DNA from: Akkermansiaceae bacterium
GTDB lineage: Bacteria > Verrucomicrobiota > Verrucomicrobiia > Verrucomicrobiales > Akkermansiaceae
Assembly: GCA_015062015.1 (NCBI GenBank)
Contig: SUVM01000002.1
Coordinates: forward strand, 1-50,355
Direction of reading: 5' to 3'
Length of the DNA stretch: 50,355 bases
Shown here piece by piece: positions 17,489-26,336 of this stretch (the stretch's first letter is position 1; the number at the start of each line of letters is the position of its first letter). The translations under genes were made by a program, and so were the position numbers. The notes below the pieces were generated by a model that was not told the DNA's origin, searched no databases, and was given only the letters and a program-made list of their open reading frames with translations.

Positions 17489-18330
17489 TTTATTTCCTCT
17501 ATTGTAATTCCTTCGGGTACGACGGCAGAATCGATTAGGATGTCATAATCAGCCACGCAACGTGGGGATTCTACACCTGATTTTCTGGCAACTTTCAAAG
17601 CTTCGTAAAGTTTGTGAGCCGGAGCATTTCCAAGCTGACTGCTATGACGGAACAGAATTAACTTACGCACAGCCATAGAACCGGCAGGACGTGCCGCCGA
17701 AGCGTCAAAATCAAACATATGGATTAGCGATTCTATAAGAAGCTCCAAGTCAGATTCTTCAAAGCCGGTCTGCGTTGCTAAAAAGGGATTTACTGTTCCC
17801 TTTACCATATAGAGAGCATAGGGAATGGTATATTTACGCCCCATAGTACGTTCTTTTTTAGCATCCTCCTCTTTAGTCACAGCGCAACGCGTTACCGCAA
17901 TTTCAGCAGGGATTACCGGGTCATAAGAACGAGCAAAGGAAAGCTGCACGGGACCGCGAACTTGCCCACAGTTACACACGGTTCCTCCCGTTGACATAAC
18001 GGCTCCGAAGGTACGAATATCATAGAAATTGCGACACATCCAAGCCTTAGCTTCTTCCGGGGTTGGTTTGGCACCCTCAGTCTCCAATGCAGTGTATGAG
18101 CGCTGTTGCTGGCGGTTCAATATGGCGTTTTCCCGCACATAGATTTCATAGGGAGGCTCATTGTTGCGTGTTAGCTGCACATAATTACGTATTTTGCGCT
18201 TCAGGCAAACATCGGTAACAATGCCATGGCAGGTTTCGGCATCCTGACGCGGCATATTACCGGCATCCGGATCTCCATTCGGGTTGGCATCCACTGCGTC
18301 AAAGAGCAGGATAAAGTCAATTTTGTTCAT
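17482..18330 (-). CDS. cas7: Type I-C Cascade backbone protein Cas7 (Csd2)
   Basis: A 282-residue RAMP protein that polymerises along the crRNA spacer to form the Cascade filament. It begins MNKIDFILLFDAVDANPNGDPDAGNM, the diagnostic start of Csd2, where the NPNGDPD loop is invariant. Also typical: DVCLKRKIRNYVQL, TGGTVCNCGQVRGPVQLSFARS and the C-terminal region. It lies 21 bp after cas8c and overlaps cas4 by 7 bp. Confidence 0.97.
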   Translation of the reverse strand: MNKIDFILLFDAVDANPNGDPDAGNMPRQDAETCHGIVTDVCLKRKIRNYVQLTRNNEPPYEIYVRENAILNRQQQRSYTALETEGAKPTPEEAKAWMCRNFYDIRTFGAVMSTGGTVCNCGQVRGPVQLSFARSYDPVIPAEIAVTRCAVTKEEDAKKERTMGRKYTIPYALYMVKGTVNPFLATQTGFEESDLELLIESLIHMFDFDASAARPAGSMAVRKLILFRHSSQLGNAPAHKLYEALKVARKSGVESPRCVADYDILIDSAVVPEGITIEEINC

Positions 18331-18351
18331 ATGTATTTGTATTTGTTTGGG

Positions 18352-20103
18352 TTAAAGAGATGATTCCTTATGTGAATAAAAATCCTGGGTCTGGTGATAA
18401 AAACCTAATGCAAAATAAGACTGCTCAGATAAATTAAGCCTTGCAGGAATTTCCGTCAACGGGGCGAGCACATGCTGAAGTAGCTTTTCTCGTTCAATCC
18501 GTATACCGACAGGAAGTTTTGCCATGTGGTGACGGTGTAACTTCAAAATGCGGGGAAACACATTGCGAGGCGATGTGGAAGCAGATGCATAGTAAGCCTC
18601 CTGCAATGTGCGATTAATCTCATGCAAAGCATCAGATTGAGTTTTCTGCAATATTGCAAAAGTTCTTCCGAGCAAATAGCCGGGGTGTGTATTATCATTA
18701 TCTAACATGGTTGTAATGGATTCGTTAGGAAATTTGCGAATAAGCCAAGCCTTCAGATACGAGCAGCGGACATAATTGACATGATAATCCACTCTCATAC
18801 GCCGAAGCATTGCTGTAGCGATAGCATCCGGGTACGGTCGGGCAAATAAAATGGCTCGCATGAGAGCCCCGCCATAAGAAGGCGGCACATCTTTTGACTC
18901 CCGAGCCGTTTCTCGCAGTATCTGATAAGGGGAAATAAACTCCGGGTCCTTGAAATTGCCACCTCGCCTCTGAAGACACATAGCACGATAATGAGCTGCC
19001 ATATTTTCCACAAATTCGCCAAATGTGGATTGATGGTAAAAGCGTACAGACAGCCGAGCTGCATTCGGAGAAAGCCCCAAGATATGAAAATTCACAGAAT
19101 CTGCATCTGGCAGCGCGAGAGACATATTTTTTCCTGCTGCAACGATTTCTAAGATTTTTCTAAGGTGCTGAGTGAGATTTTCATCCTGCGCGGCCGGTTC
19201 TACAGAAAATTGTGCAAGCGTCTCGAGGAATAAAGCGGATTCAGCCTTAGGGGCATCGGTCCAGAATACAGTGGTAGCATCACCAATTCGCAAGCGATTT
19301 TTGCCGGAAGCTAACAGATAGTTAAGCGCATTACAATATGCAAATGCTGCAGCCGGAGAAACAGGTGAGTTAAAGCTTTGCTCTTTACCGTATGATTCAA
19401 AAGACTTACAATTAAAGGACACCAATTTGGCACCCGAGCTCTGAGCATCTGTTACACCCTTTATAGACGGCTCATGCAGAGCTGCCACCGGACCATACTT
19501 TCCGGTTACAAGGCACATACCTTCTGCAGTGGCAGCCTTCGCCCTATCCGTTCGCCAATTACAGTGCCCGGTGGCTTGCCACCATTGAACAACTCTCTCT
19601 TCCTGATGAACATCTTGCGAAGTCCCGATTATGCGAAACACCCCGTTTCCGGTATACAAATCTTTATTATTAAAAAGATTGGCACACATGTCAGGCGTCC
19701 ACTTTTCCAGAAAGCGGCATACGGCAGAATAAGCAGGGCTATTCACATCTGTTTCTACCTCCAGATGCTTACGACGAAACTCTGCGAAATACTCATACGC
19801 CCTCGCCTTAACCTCTTTACAACCGAGAAGATATGCTGCATTATCCCACAAAAAGCACGGATTCACACCGGAGCCGGACGGTTTCGCTTCCCCGGGCAAC
19901 ATAAGTTCTGCCGCCACCGAGGTGAGCTTCCCTTTAGCTCCTCGTGGCTGCAACATTCGCGCATCTTCTATACGCACAACATCCCCTAGCGGCGTTATAA
20001 CCACACGAAAACTAACCTTCTGTACACTCCAGCCCATGCGAGGTAAATCAGCACCTCTCGCTTGCAACAAATGATATAATTTATACAGATTGTTTAATAC
20101 CAT
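18352..20103 (-). CDS. cas8c: Type I-C Cascade large subunit Cas8c (Csd1)
   Basis: A 583-residue protein that recognises the PAM and helps open the target duplex; in type I-C an internal start within this gene is known to yield the small subunit Cas11c. Typical Csd1 features are MVLNNLYKLYHLLQARG at the start, GVNPCFLWDNAAYLLG, LVSFNCKSFESYGKEQSFN near the middle and VDYHVNYVRCSYLKAWLIR in the C-terminal helical part. Internal ATG codons in the last third could serve the Cas11c function; I cannot tell which is used. Four bp separate it from cas5. Confidence 0.96.
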   Translation of the reverse strand: MVLNNLYKLYHLLQARGADLPRMGWSVQKVSFRVVITPLGDVVRIEDARMLQPRGAKGKLTSVAAELMLPGEAKPSGSGVNPCFLWDNAAYLLGCKEVKARAYEYFAEFRRKHLEVETDVNSPAYSAVCRFLEKWTPDMCANLFNNKDLYTGNGVFRIIGTSQDVHQEERVVQWWQATGHCNWRTDRAKAATAEGMCLVTGKYGPVAALHEPSIKGVTDAQSSGAKLVSFNCKSFESYGKEQSFNSPVSPAAAFAYCNALNYLLASGKNRLRIGDATTVFWTDAPKAESALFLETLAQFSVEPAAQDENLTQHLRKILEIVAAGKNMSLALPDADSVNFHILGLSPNAARLSVRFYHQSTFGEFVENMAAHYRAMCLQRRGGNFKDPEFISPYQILRETARESKDVPPSYGGALMRAILFARPYPDAIATAMLRRMRVDYHVNYVRCSYLKAWLIRKFPNESITTMLDNDNTHPGYLLGRTFAILQKTQSDALHEINRTLQEAYYASASTSPRNVFPRILKLHRHHMAKLPVGIRIEREKLLQHVLAPLTEIPARLNLSEQSYFALGFYHQTQDFYSHKESSL

Positions 20104-20107
20104 ACAT

Positions 20108-20821
20108 TTAAGATAAAGTTTGCGTTATTGACGGAATATTCAGCACGCCATTACAGAGCTCAGCAAAAAAGAAATGCGGAGTTACAGTTAACTTGCGTCC
20201 GGTATGAGCACAAATGACCTTACCATTCTTTGGATCCGGTTTATATACAAGGTCATGCAACATTAGCCCCAATATTTTATTGCGTTGGTCAGCCGGTAAT
20301 TCATCCTGTAGAGCATCTCCATCACTCGCTAGCTCAAACATGGCGGGAAATTCTCGTGTTCCGAAATATGGCTGATGGAAACACTGCCCGGCAGATGCTC
20401 GTCTCTTAAATATTTCCAAATGCTTTGTAGCTGCATGTATTCCCTCTTCTTCCTCCAACACCTTTACATGAGCTTCGATAACGTAACTCACCCGGTGCAA
20501 TACAGTAGCAGATCGCTGCTGCCGATTTTCCTCTATGGCGCAACCCAGGGTTGCGGATTTACGCCCGAGCACCACATCTGCAGACGGAATAACAACTTTA
20601 TTGCTTAGCTCATTGCGACGAATTTGAGTAAACCGTATAGGAGCCAATACGCGAATTCTATCTATCACCCACTCAAATTGAGGTTTCCAATAGATTGCGC
20701 TCAGTATCCCCCGCGCTGCAGATGGAGTCATCACCTCATAACTCACTCGCTCGGACTTGAGCTCCGGCCGAGTAAAACAAGCATATTCTCCCCACACATG
20801 TAATGATATTCCGTATGCCAT
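20108..20821 (-). CDS. cas5c: Type I-C Cas5 (Cas5d), crRNA-processing ribonuclease
   Basis: A 237-residue RAMP protein. In type I-C, which has no Cas6, this protein cuts the repeat at the base of its hairpin and caps the 5' handle of the crRNA. It starts MAYGISLHVWGEYACFTRPE and continues VSYEVMTPSAARGILSAIYWKP, both hallmarks of the Cas5d family; a glycine-rich or basic catalytic region is consistent but not individually assigned. It lies 45 bp after cas3 and 4 bp before cas8c. It would also be the enzyme acting on the repeat-like RNA at 23223. Confidence 0.96.
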   Translation of the reverse strand: MAYGISLHVWGEYACFTRPELKSERVSYEVMTPSAARGILSAIYWKPQFEWVIDRIRVLAPIRFTQIRRNELSNKVVIPSADVVLGRKSATLGCAIEENRQQRSATVLHRVSYVIEAHVKVLEEEEGIHAATKHLEIFKRRASAGQCFHQPYFGTREFPAMFELASDGDALQDELPADQRNKILGLMLHDLVYKPDPKNGKVICAHTGRKLTVTPHFFFAELCNGVLNIPSITQTLS

Positions 20822-20866
20822 ACAGATATTAATATACTACTTTTTCTAATTAATATAATATAAAAA

Positions 20867-23110
20867 TCACAAAACGTAAATTTTTTCTTCATCGGGGCTA
20901 CGCAGAAGCCCCATTTCCATGTCGTACATCCCGGGGTCATCCAGCATATAAATTTCTGCAGCACTGTGAATACAATCCTTGGAGAGCTTCTTCCAATCAC
21001 CCTCGTATACTGTCACGGAAAACTGCTGCACCCTACGATACATCTCTCGAGTTGGCATGGCTCCGATTCTCTGCAATGCCAAAAGTTCTACACGCAACTT
21101 CTCAGCATCTTCCCCAAACGGCATTAACAAAGAGCGCCCGGCATCATCAATCATACGGAAATCTGCTGCCATCCGCACAAAATCCCATACAAAATGAGAC
21201 CTCATACCCTGTAGACATGTTGCCATTATCCCGCGAGAGTCCCATTTATTCCCGGCTTCCATCCTGCTATAATACATACGGAAGTAGGCATCCACCAGCT
21301 CAGGGGAGAAGATATCGGCCTCCTCCTTACCCCACACAACATCCTCCAAAGCATACGCAGCATTACGCATTTCCACAAAATTGCCGGGTAGCTCAAACTC
21401 CGACTCTGCAGCCTCATAAGCAAACACTTGCCCTAAATCCGCCTCACCGTGCCTATTACAACGCCCGGCCGACTGAGCCAGAGAATCCAAACCACAACGC
21501 GCACGGTACACTACGGGGAAAGAAACGTCTACCCCGGCCTCGACAACCCTGGTAGAAACCAGCACCACCGGTTCGCCCTTCTGCAAACGTTGGCGCACGA
21601 CTGCCAACACCTTCCGGCGATGAGCCGGGCACATTCTGGCGGAAAGATGAAAAAGGCCCTCTGCACCGCTTGCTCGCAACAATTCAAAAAGGGCTTGTGC
21701 CTCTCGCGTTAAATTTACAATAAAAAGAGCAGATTTGTGAGGCAGTTGCATAAAATGCTCCACAAGCATGGGCTGACGCATAGCCCCCAAACGCTGCACC
21801 TGCACTCGTTTCATCTGCGCTGCCAACAAATGCTCAAATTCTACCCCTAGCAAACTACGCAATTCGCCCGGTTTCCAACCTATCGTAAACACCCCCTCAT
21901 TTTCAAACGCAGGCTGTGTAGCTGTACACAACAAAAGAGAACACCCATACCCACGCTGAAGCTCACGCAGTACGGCCAAGCACGGAGACAACACATGCGG
22001 CGGCAAACTCTGCACCTCATCAAACACAATCACCGACCGAGCAATGTTATGAATCTTACGACATCGCTTATTGCGTGCGGCATACAAGGATTCAAAGAAT
22101 TGCACAGAGGTGGTCACTATAAGCGGAGCTTCCCAATTTTCCGTTGCATAGCGACTATGTTCCGATTCCGTCTCCTCGGCGACAGAAGAATGATGCTCCA
22201 CCACATTCTCCGCACCCAAAACAGCCCGAAACTCATCCGCAGTCTGCTCAATTATACTGGTATAGGGTATTACATAGATTACACGATCCAAACCATGAAC
22301 CGAGGCATGCTTCAAGGCATAACTCAAAGAAGAGAGAGTTTTGCCTCCTCCCGTCGGCACATTCAGACGCAGGCATCCGGGCTCTGCCTCGGCAGCTTGA
22401 TAACACCGCGAATGTATCTGTTTTCGAAGCATATTTATACGCCCTGTTGCTACTTGCTCACGCTGTAGCAAAAACTCCTCTAAACGTTCACTCAGCTCGC
22501 CAAGCGTAAGAAAAGCACCTGCATTCCGCGCAAGCGCACGCTCCGGCTGCATAAATTCCTCTGTTGCCAGCCAATCCGCATCCACCAAACAAGAATGCAA
22601 CATACGCACCAACAACATAATAACAACGCTAAGCTCCATTTCATTTGTCGCACCGTCTGTTACCGGAAGCGACAATGCCTCCGGCTGCCTCAAACTCTGT
22701 GGCATAGCGGCTATCACTTCATCATCAATCGGGTAATGAACCAACTCGCCATTAAACATCCTGATACCATCCTGCAATCCGCCGTGGTGTCCCATAAAAG
22801 CGTATGCCAAAAGGCGGCTACACAGACAACCCTCATTCTGGAGAAAGAAAGCCGCTGCATCTTGTTTGTGAGAAACGGACGCAGCTTTCCCCAACAAATA
22901 TTGTTGAAACTGCGTCTTAGCTTTCCCCATATCATGATACATAGCCAACGCACGCAACCACTTATCCGCATCTTTCAACCGATGCGCAAACACCGCCCCC
23001 CAACGAAGCGCAATAGAGGTTGTCCGTTCTGCATGTCCTGTATCTCCGTACAATGGTTCCCACGCCTCTATCGGGCTGTTTTCTTTCGTATGAGCATATA
23101 CTGTATTCAT
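20867..23110 (-). CDS. cas3: CRISPR-associated helicase-nuclease Cas3
   Basis: A 747-residue enzyme recruited by Cascade to nick, unwind and shred target DNA. The N-terminal HD nuclease has H26, the H59-D60 pair (YHDMGK), H81 and H108-H109. The SF2 helicase follows with Walker A PTGGGKT (252-258), DEVQ (364-367) in place of DEAH, CTATQP (395-400), VSTRVVEAGVDVSFP and QSAGRCNRHGE. HD and helicase are fused, as usual for type I-C. First gene of the cas operon. The start at 23110 has no SD; two palindromes lie in the short leader, and a divergent crRNA-like RNA begins about 110 bp away. Confidence 0.97.
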   Translation of the reverse strand: MNTVYAHTKENSPIEAWEPLYGDTGHAERTTSIALRWGAVFAHRLKDADKWLRALAMYHDMGKAKTQFQQYLLGKAASVSHKQDAAAFFLQNEGCLCSRLLAYAFMGHHGGLQDGIRMFNGELVHYPIDDEVIAAMPQSLRQPEALSLPVTDGATNEMELSVVIMLLVRMLHSCLVDADWLATEEFMQPERALARNAGAFLTLGELSERLEEFLLQREQVATGRINMLRKQIHSRCYQAAEAEPGCLRLNVPTGGGKTLSSLSYALKHASVHGLDRVIYVIPYTSIIEQTADEFRAVLGAENVVEHHSSVAEETESEHSRYATENWEAPLIVTTSVQFFESLYAARNKRCRKIHNIARSVIVFDEVQSLPPHVLSPCLAVLRELQRGYGCSLLLCTATQPAFENEGVFTIGWKPGELRSLLGVEFEHLLAAQMKRVQVQRLGAMRQPMLVEHFMQLPHKSALFIVNLTREAQALFELLRASGAEGLFHLSARMCPAHRRKVLAVVRQRLQKGEPVVLVSTRVVEAGVDVSFPVVYRARCGLDSLAQSAGRCNRHGEADLGQVFAYEAAESEFELPGNFVEMRNAAYALEDVVWGKEEADIFSPELVDAYFRMYYSRMEAGNKWDSRGIMATCLQGMRSHFVWDFVRMAADFRMIDDAGRSLLMPFGEDAEKLRVELLALQRIGAMPTREMYRRVQQFSVTVYEGDWKKLSKDCIHSAAEIYMLDDPGMYDMEMGLLRSPDEEKIYVL

Positions 23111-23112
23111 AT

Positions 23113-23140
23113 CTCAACTTGAGGTAGTTGTATTCAACTA
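23113..23140. promoter_or_regulatory. Operator-like palindromes in the cas3 leader
   Basis: CTCAACTTGAG (23113-23123) and TAGTTG-TATT-CAACTA (23125-23140) lie next to each other immediately before the cas3 ATG. A possible cas3 -10 box TATGAT is at 23155-23150 on the minus strand, which would place both palindromes at the start of the transcript. TTGACA on the same strand (23170-23165) is only 9 bp from that -10, so it is not a normal -35. Confidence 0.45.
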
Positions 23141-23187
23141 TTCCAACCTATCATATATTCCGCATGTCAACAACATTTTTTCGCGGA

Positions 23188-23216
23188 TTGACTTTTATAC
23201 CCCTACATAGTAAAAT
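23188..23216 (+). promoter_or_regulatory. Strong promoter of the crRNA-like RNA
   Basis: TTGACT (23188-23193), 17-bp spacer, TAAAAT (23211-23216). Predicted start about 23223, which coincides with the first base of the degenerate CRISPR repeat. It is divergent from cas3. Confidence 0.75.
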
Positions 23217-23222
23217 GAATGC

Positions 23223-23307
23223 GGCGAAGCCCCCACCGGGCAACGAGAATTGAAACTAATTGATACATGTAATATTACAAATGGCACTTCAAACGGAGGT
23301 GCCATTT
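23223..23307 (+). ncRNA. Candidate CreR-like crRNA-like regulatory RNA (degenerate CRISPR repeat plus one pseudo-spacer)
   Basis: A single repeat-like element (about 23223-23256) keeps the final ten bases of the array repeat, GAATTGAAAC (23247-23256), and a short GC hairpin GCCC/GGGC (23229-23241), but has a diverged 5' part. It is followed by the pseudo-spacer from 23257 (TAATTGATACATG), which contains the palindrome GTAATATTAC (23269-23278), and by a 9-bp hairpin AAATGGCAC/GTGCCATTT (23279-23307) that could end the transcript although its T-run is short. Known CreR/CreA RNAs have this layout next to cas genes and guide Cascade to repress promoters. Its orientation is opposite to the cas operon. 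Alternative: a decayed remnant of an array. Confidence 0.6.
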
Positions 23308-23383
23308 GGCATAGAGCAAACATGACATCAGAAAGAACTAAACTCACATCACATCTGAATTGACGATTATTCAGCGATGCGAT

Positions 23384-26302
23384 TCAGCTCTTTGCGGCAA
23401 TCGCGATCAAAATATCGGCTGCCACCTGAGCATCAATCAAACGGATGACATTATCCTCTTGTTTCCTGCGCGAAAGGAAATTGGCATTCCCATACCAAAC
23501 AACGGAAGCATCCACTACGACAAAGTGCTCGTGGAGAGAACGGAGAGACTTAACTTCTATTCCTTGAGATTTCATCCGTGCTATGATATGGGCCACTTCG
23601 GCGCGGCGCTCGGCAAAACATTCTGCCGCGAGTGTCAGCACACAGATTGAAACACCGGCAGAAAGAATCGAGGGAGCAATGGAGCACAACCACCCTGCAC
23701 CTGTTTTATGAAGCATAGGAGAAGATATAACGATCTGCCGATGCGCCGCCAACAAATCTTTTTCGAGAGCGGCTTCGTATTGCTCAGCATCGTAAAAACA
23801 AGAGGCATTTTCTTCCTCAAAAAGCGCACCCATTGAATAAATGCTGTAACCTATCTTTTTATAAGTTCTCAACCGTTTGGTATACATGCGGTCAAAAACA
23901 CGCACACGCATATCGACGTAATCATAGATCATTACGTCTTGCTTCCCGTCAAAATCGCGATGTAAGCGTCCGGCATATTGCTCTACATTACCCGCCCATG
24001 AAATAGGGGTTGCAAGCAGAAGCGTGTCTAACCGAGGGTAATTAAACCCTTCTCCTATGTATTGGCCGATAGCAATCAGAATGACAGATTCGTGAGGAGG
24101 AACTGCCAACAAAGCCGCACGCAGGCTCTCTCGCGCTTTTGTATTTCGCCCGCCCTGCAGTAGAAATACATGTTGAGCTTTGCCCTGCAAACATTGAGAT
24201 AAATACTGAGCATGGCACTTGTATTTCGTCAAAATCAAGGGTGTTCTGCCCGATGATAAACACGCGACGGCATCTTGTATAATAAGTTGATTGCGCACGG
24301 TATCATTAACCAAATCCTGATAGAGCTGATGAATTGGTGCACTGTCTCTGAAACAAACGAACTGCGTAAAGCGAGGGTACACCAGATGACGTATACCTTG
24401 CATTTCTGCTCGTTGGCGCGCAGTAAATTTATAACGTATGGGACCAAACAGCATCAGGACCTTTTGCTCCATCCCATCGTCCCGTTTCGGCGTTGCCGTA
24501 AGCCCATAAACGTATTTTGCCGTAATAGCATTCAGAACCTGCTGAGCTTGAAATGCTGCAGCATGATGACATTCGTCCATAATCACCATGCCGTAGTCGC
24601 GCACAAGTGCTTTGACAGCATCGTCACTTACTAATGACGGTAACATGGCCACATCCACTAATCCGCCTAAAGAATTATGGGCAGCAAATAAGCGGCCCAC
24701 GTGTTTTTTACGTTTTCTGATTCTACCGGAAGGTGTTGTATACTCCGGAAGGGGCATATCAAAACGCAAAAAACGCTCCAAATCATCCACCCAATTTTTC
24801 ATAATCTCGCGATTATGAACCAGAATCAGCGTGTTGACCTTGCGCGCAGCTACCAAATAAGCCCCTACGGCTGTTTTTCCGAATGCTGTGGCTGCTTGCA
24901 AAATGCCCATATCATGCTGCAACATGGCATCTGCCGCTTTTTGCTGCTCCGGATACAGATTTGCCGCAAACTGAACCGATAATTCTCGACCTTGGGTTCG
25001 AATATCCTCATACTGCAATTTTATGTCGGCATCCGTTATCAATTTCAGCAATTGCTCTCTTTTACCACGAGGTATGCCAATATACGCTTCGTCTTCTGTA
25101 TAACACGGAATAATACGCGATAATCCTTTGACGGAAAAGCCCATAGCTCTATTGCGGTAATATAATGGATTACGAAATGAAGCAAGCCGCCTTAAAACGT
25201 TGCGAAAGCGAGGCTTTAGATTATCCGTTCGGAAATACAGCATGGAAGAGTCCACAACACGCAACGAACCTTCTACATCTATTGCCTGCAAGATAAACTG
25301 TGGTGCTTTCCATGGCTCATGGGAGTCATCCCCGGACAAAACGGACAACTCGCCCATCTCTCCATTGCACGTCCACTGATTGATTTTTTCGAGAACAAAT
25401 GCGGCAGGCAACTTACGAACTTGTTGTAAATGAGCCCATTGATCTGGATACGGTTGCCAACAAACGTCTACAAAAGCGCTATTCCCTTTCAATAACGCAC
25501 GCCCTTGTAAGGGCAAAGCGATTAAATTACCCAGCCCACCTTCGGGCATATGGTCTTGTGCGGGCAACATACGATCATACGATAAAAAGGTCTTCTGGTT
25601 AACAAATTCCGCCCCTTTTGTCAACAATGCCGCGCCAAATTTTCGAGCATCTTTCGCCGGAATGTTTTCTTCAAAAAACAGCCAAACATGCGCGCCGCTG
25701 CCGGAGCGGGAACGCTCCACCAAGGCATCAATATTGAGCTGCTTACATATTTCTGCCAACGCAGCCACTTCGGACTTCCAATCAATCGGAGCCTCGTCGT
25801 CGTGGCAATCGAAATCGAACACCAAAAAATGGCAAGTTTCATCTTCCAACAGCGGATAAATACCTATAACATCGCGCCCATCTTCCAACTCGCCCTTTAA
25901 ATGTCGCATTAATGTACGTTGGGTCAGCGAGATCCAACAGCGATTCTCACACTCCATACAACGCAACTTTCGTCCGTCTCGGCGAGGACACTTCCCGGCT
26001 ACCCAAAAGTTTTCACAAACGGGATAATAGACGCCACGGCCATCTTTATTAACATTCCGCCGGCTATATACATCCTTCCTTCCCTTAAAATAAGAATACA
26101 AGACTCTTGCATGCCCGGCCGTTATCTCCGGCATCAAAATCTGAGGAGCATCGGACTCTTCCCCTTCCGCATCTTGAATATCTACAATTCCATGCCTAGA
26201 TAATAACAACGTTAATCGCTGTACCTCATCCTGAAGTTCTTTAATGCGAGAACGCAAACGAATCAACTCATCCCCCGCATCCTCACCGATAACTTCTGAC
26301 AT
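23384..26302 (-). CDS. Primase-helicase-PLD nuclease fusion, TOTE-type defence protein
   Basis: A 972-residue multidomain protein. Residues 12-36 form a likely coiled coil. About 60-320 is an archaeo-eukaryotic-type primase module of the TOTE family, with a Cys cluster (CENFW, then CMECENRC), FDFDCH at 162-167 carrying the metal-binding Asp pair, RSGSGAHVW and QDHMPEGGLGNLIALPLQGR. About 445-800 is an SF2 helicase: ATAFGKT (471-477), DECHH (576-580), TATPKR, GEGFNYPR and QYAGRLHR. About 850-970 is a PLD-type nuclease domain, but its motif reads H924-E-H926 to D931, with His where Lys is expected. TOTE proteins are proposed anti-parasite effectors. It lies next to the CRISPR locus, read toward it. 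Confidence 0.85.
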   Translation of the reverse strand: MSEVIGEDAGDELIRLRSRIKELQDEVQRLTLLLSRHGIVDIQDAEGEESDAPQILMPEITAGHARVLYSYFKGRKDVYSRRNVNKDGRGVYYPVCENFWVAGKCPRRDGRKLRCMECENRCWISLTQRTLMRHLKGELEDGRDVIGIYPLLEDETCHFLVFDFDCHDDEAPIDWKSEVAALAEICKQLNIDALVERSRSGSGAHVWLFFEENIPAKDARKFGAALLTKGAEFVNQKTFLSYDRMLPAQDHMPEGGLGNLIALPLQGRALLKGNSAFVDVCWQPYPDQWAHLQQVRKLPAAFVLEKINQWTCNGEMGELSVLSGDDSHEPWKAPQFILQAIDVEGSLRVVDSSMLYFRTDNLKPRFRNVLRRLASFRNPLYYRNRAMGFSVKGLSRIIPCYTEDEAYIGIPRGKREQLLKLITDADIKLQYEDIRTQGRELSVQFAANLYPEQQKAADAMLQHDMGILQAATAFGKTAVGAYLVAARKVNTLILVHNREIMKNWVDDLERFLRFDMPLPEYTTPSGRIRKRKKHVGRLFAAHNSLGGLVDVAMLPSLVSDDAVKALVRDYGMVIMDECHHAAAFQAQQVLNAITAKYVYGLTATPKRDDGMEQKVLMLFGPIRYKFTARQRAEMQGIRHLVYPRFTQFVCFRDSAPIHQLYQDLVNDTVRNQLIIQDAVACLSSGRTPLILTKYKCHAQYLSQCLQGKAQHVFLLQGGRNTKARESLRAALLAVPPHESVILIAIGQYIGEGFNYPRLDTLLLATPISWAGNVEQYAGRLHRDFDGKQDVMIYDYVDMRVRVFDRMYTKRLRTYKKIGYSIYSMGALFEEENASCFYDAEQYEAALEKDLLAAHRQIVISSPMLHKTGAGWLCSIAPSILSAGVSICVLTLAAECFAERRAEVAHIIARMKSQGIEVKSLRSLHEHFVVVDASVVWYGNANFLSRRKQEDNVIRLIDAQVAADILIAIAAKS

Positions 26303-26336
26303 TTATTCTAACAACAATTACTCGTATTTTAGGCAA

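Noticed and set aside
23165..23170. TTGACA on the minus strand as the cas3 -35 box
   Set aside because: No acceptable -10 at 16-18 bp; the only good -10 (TATGAT) is 9 bp away.
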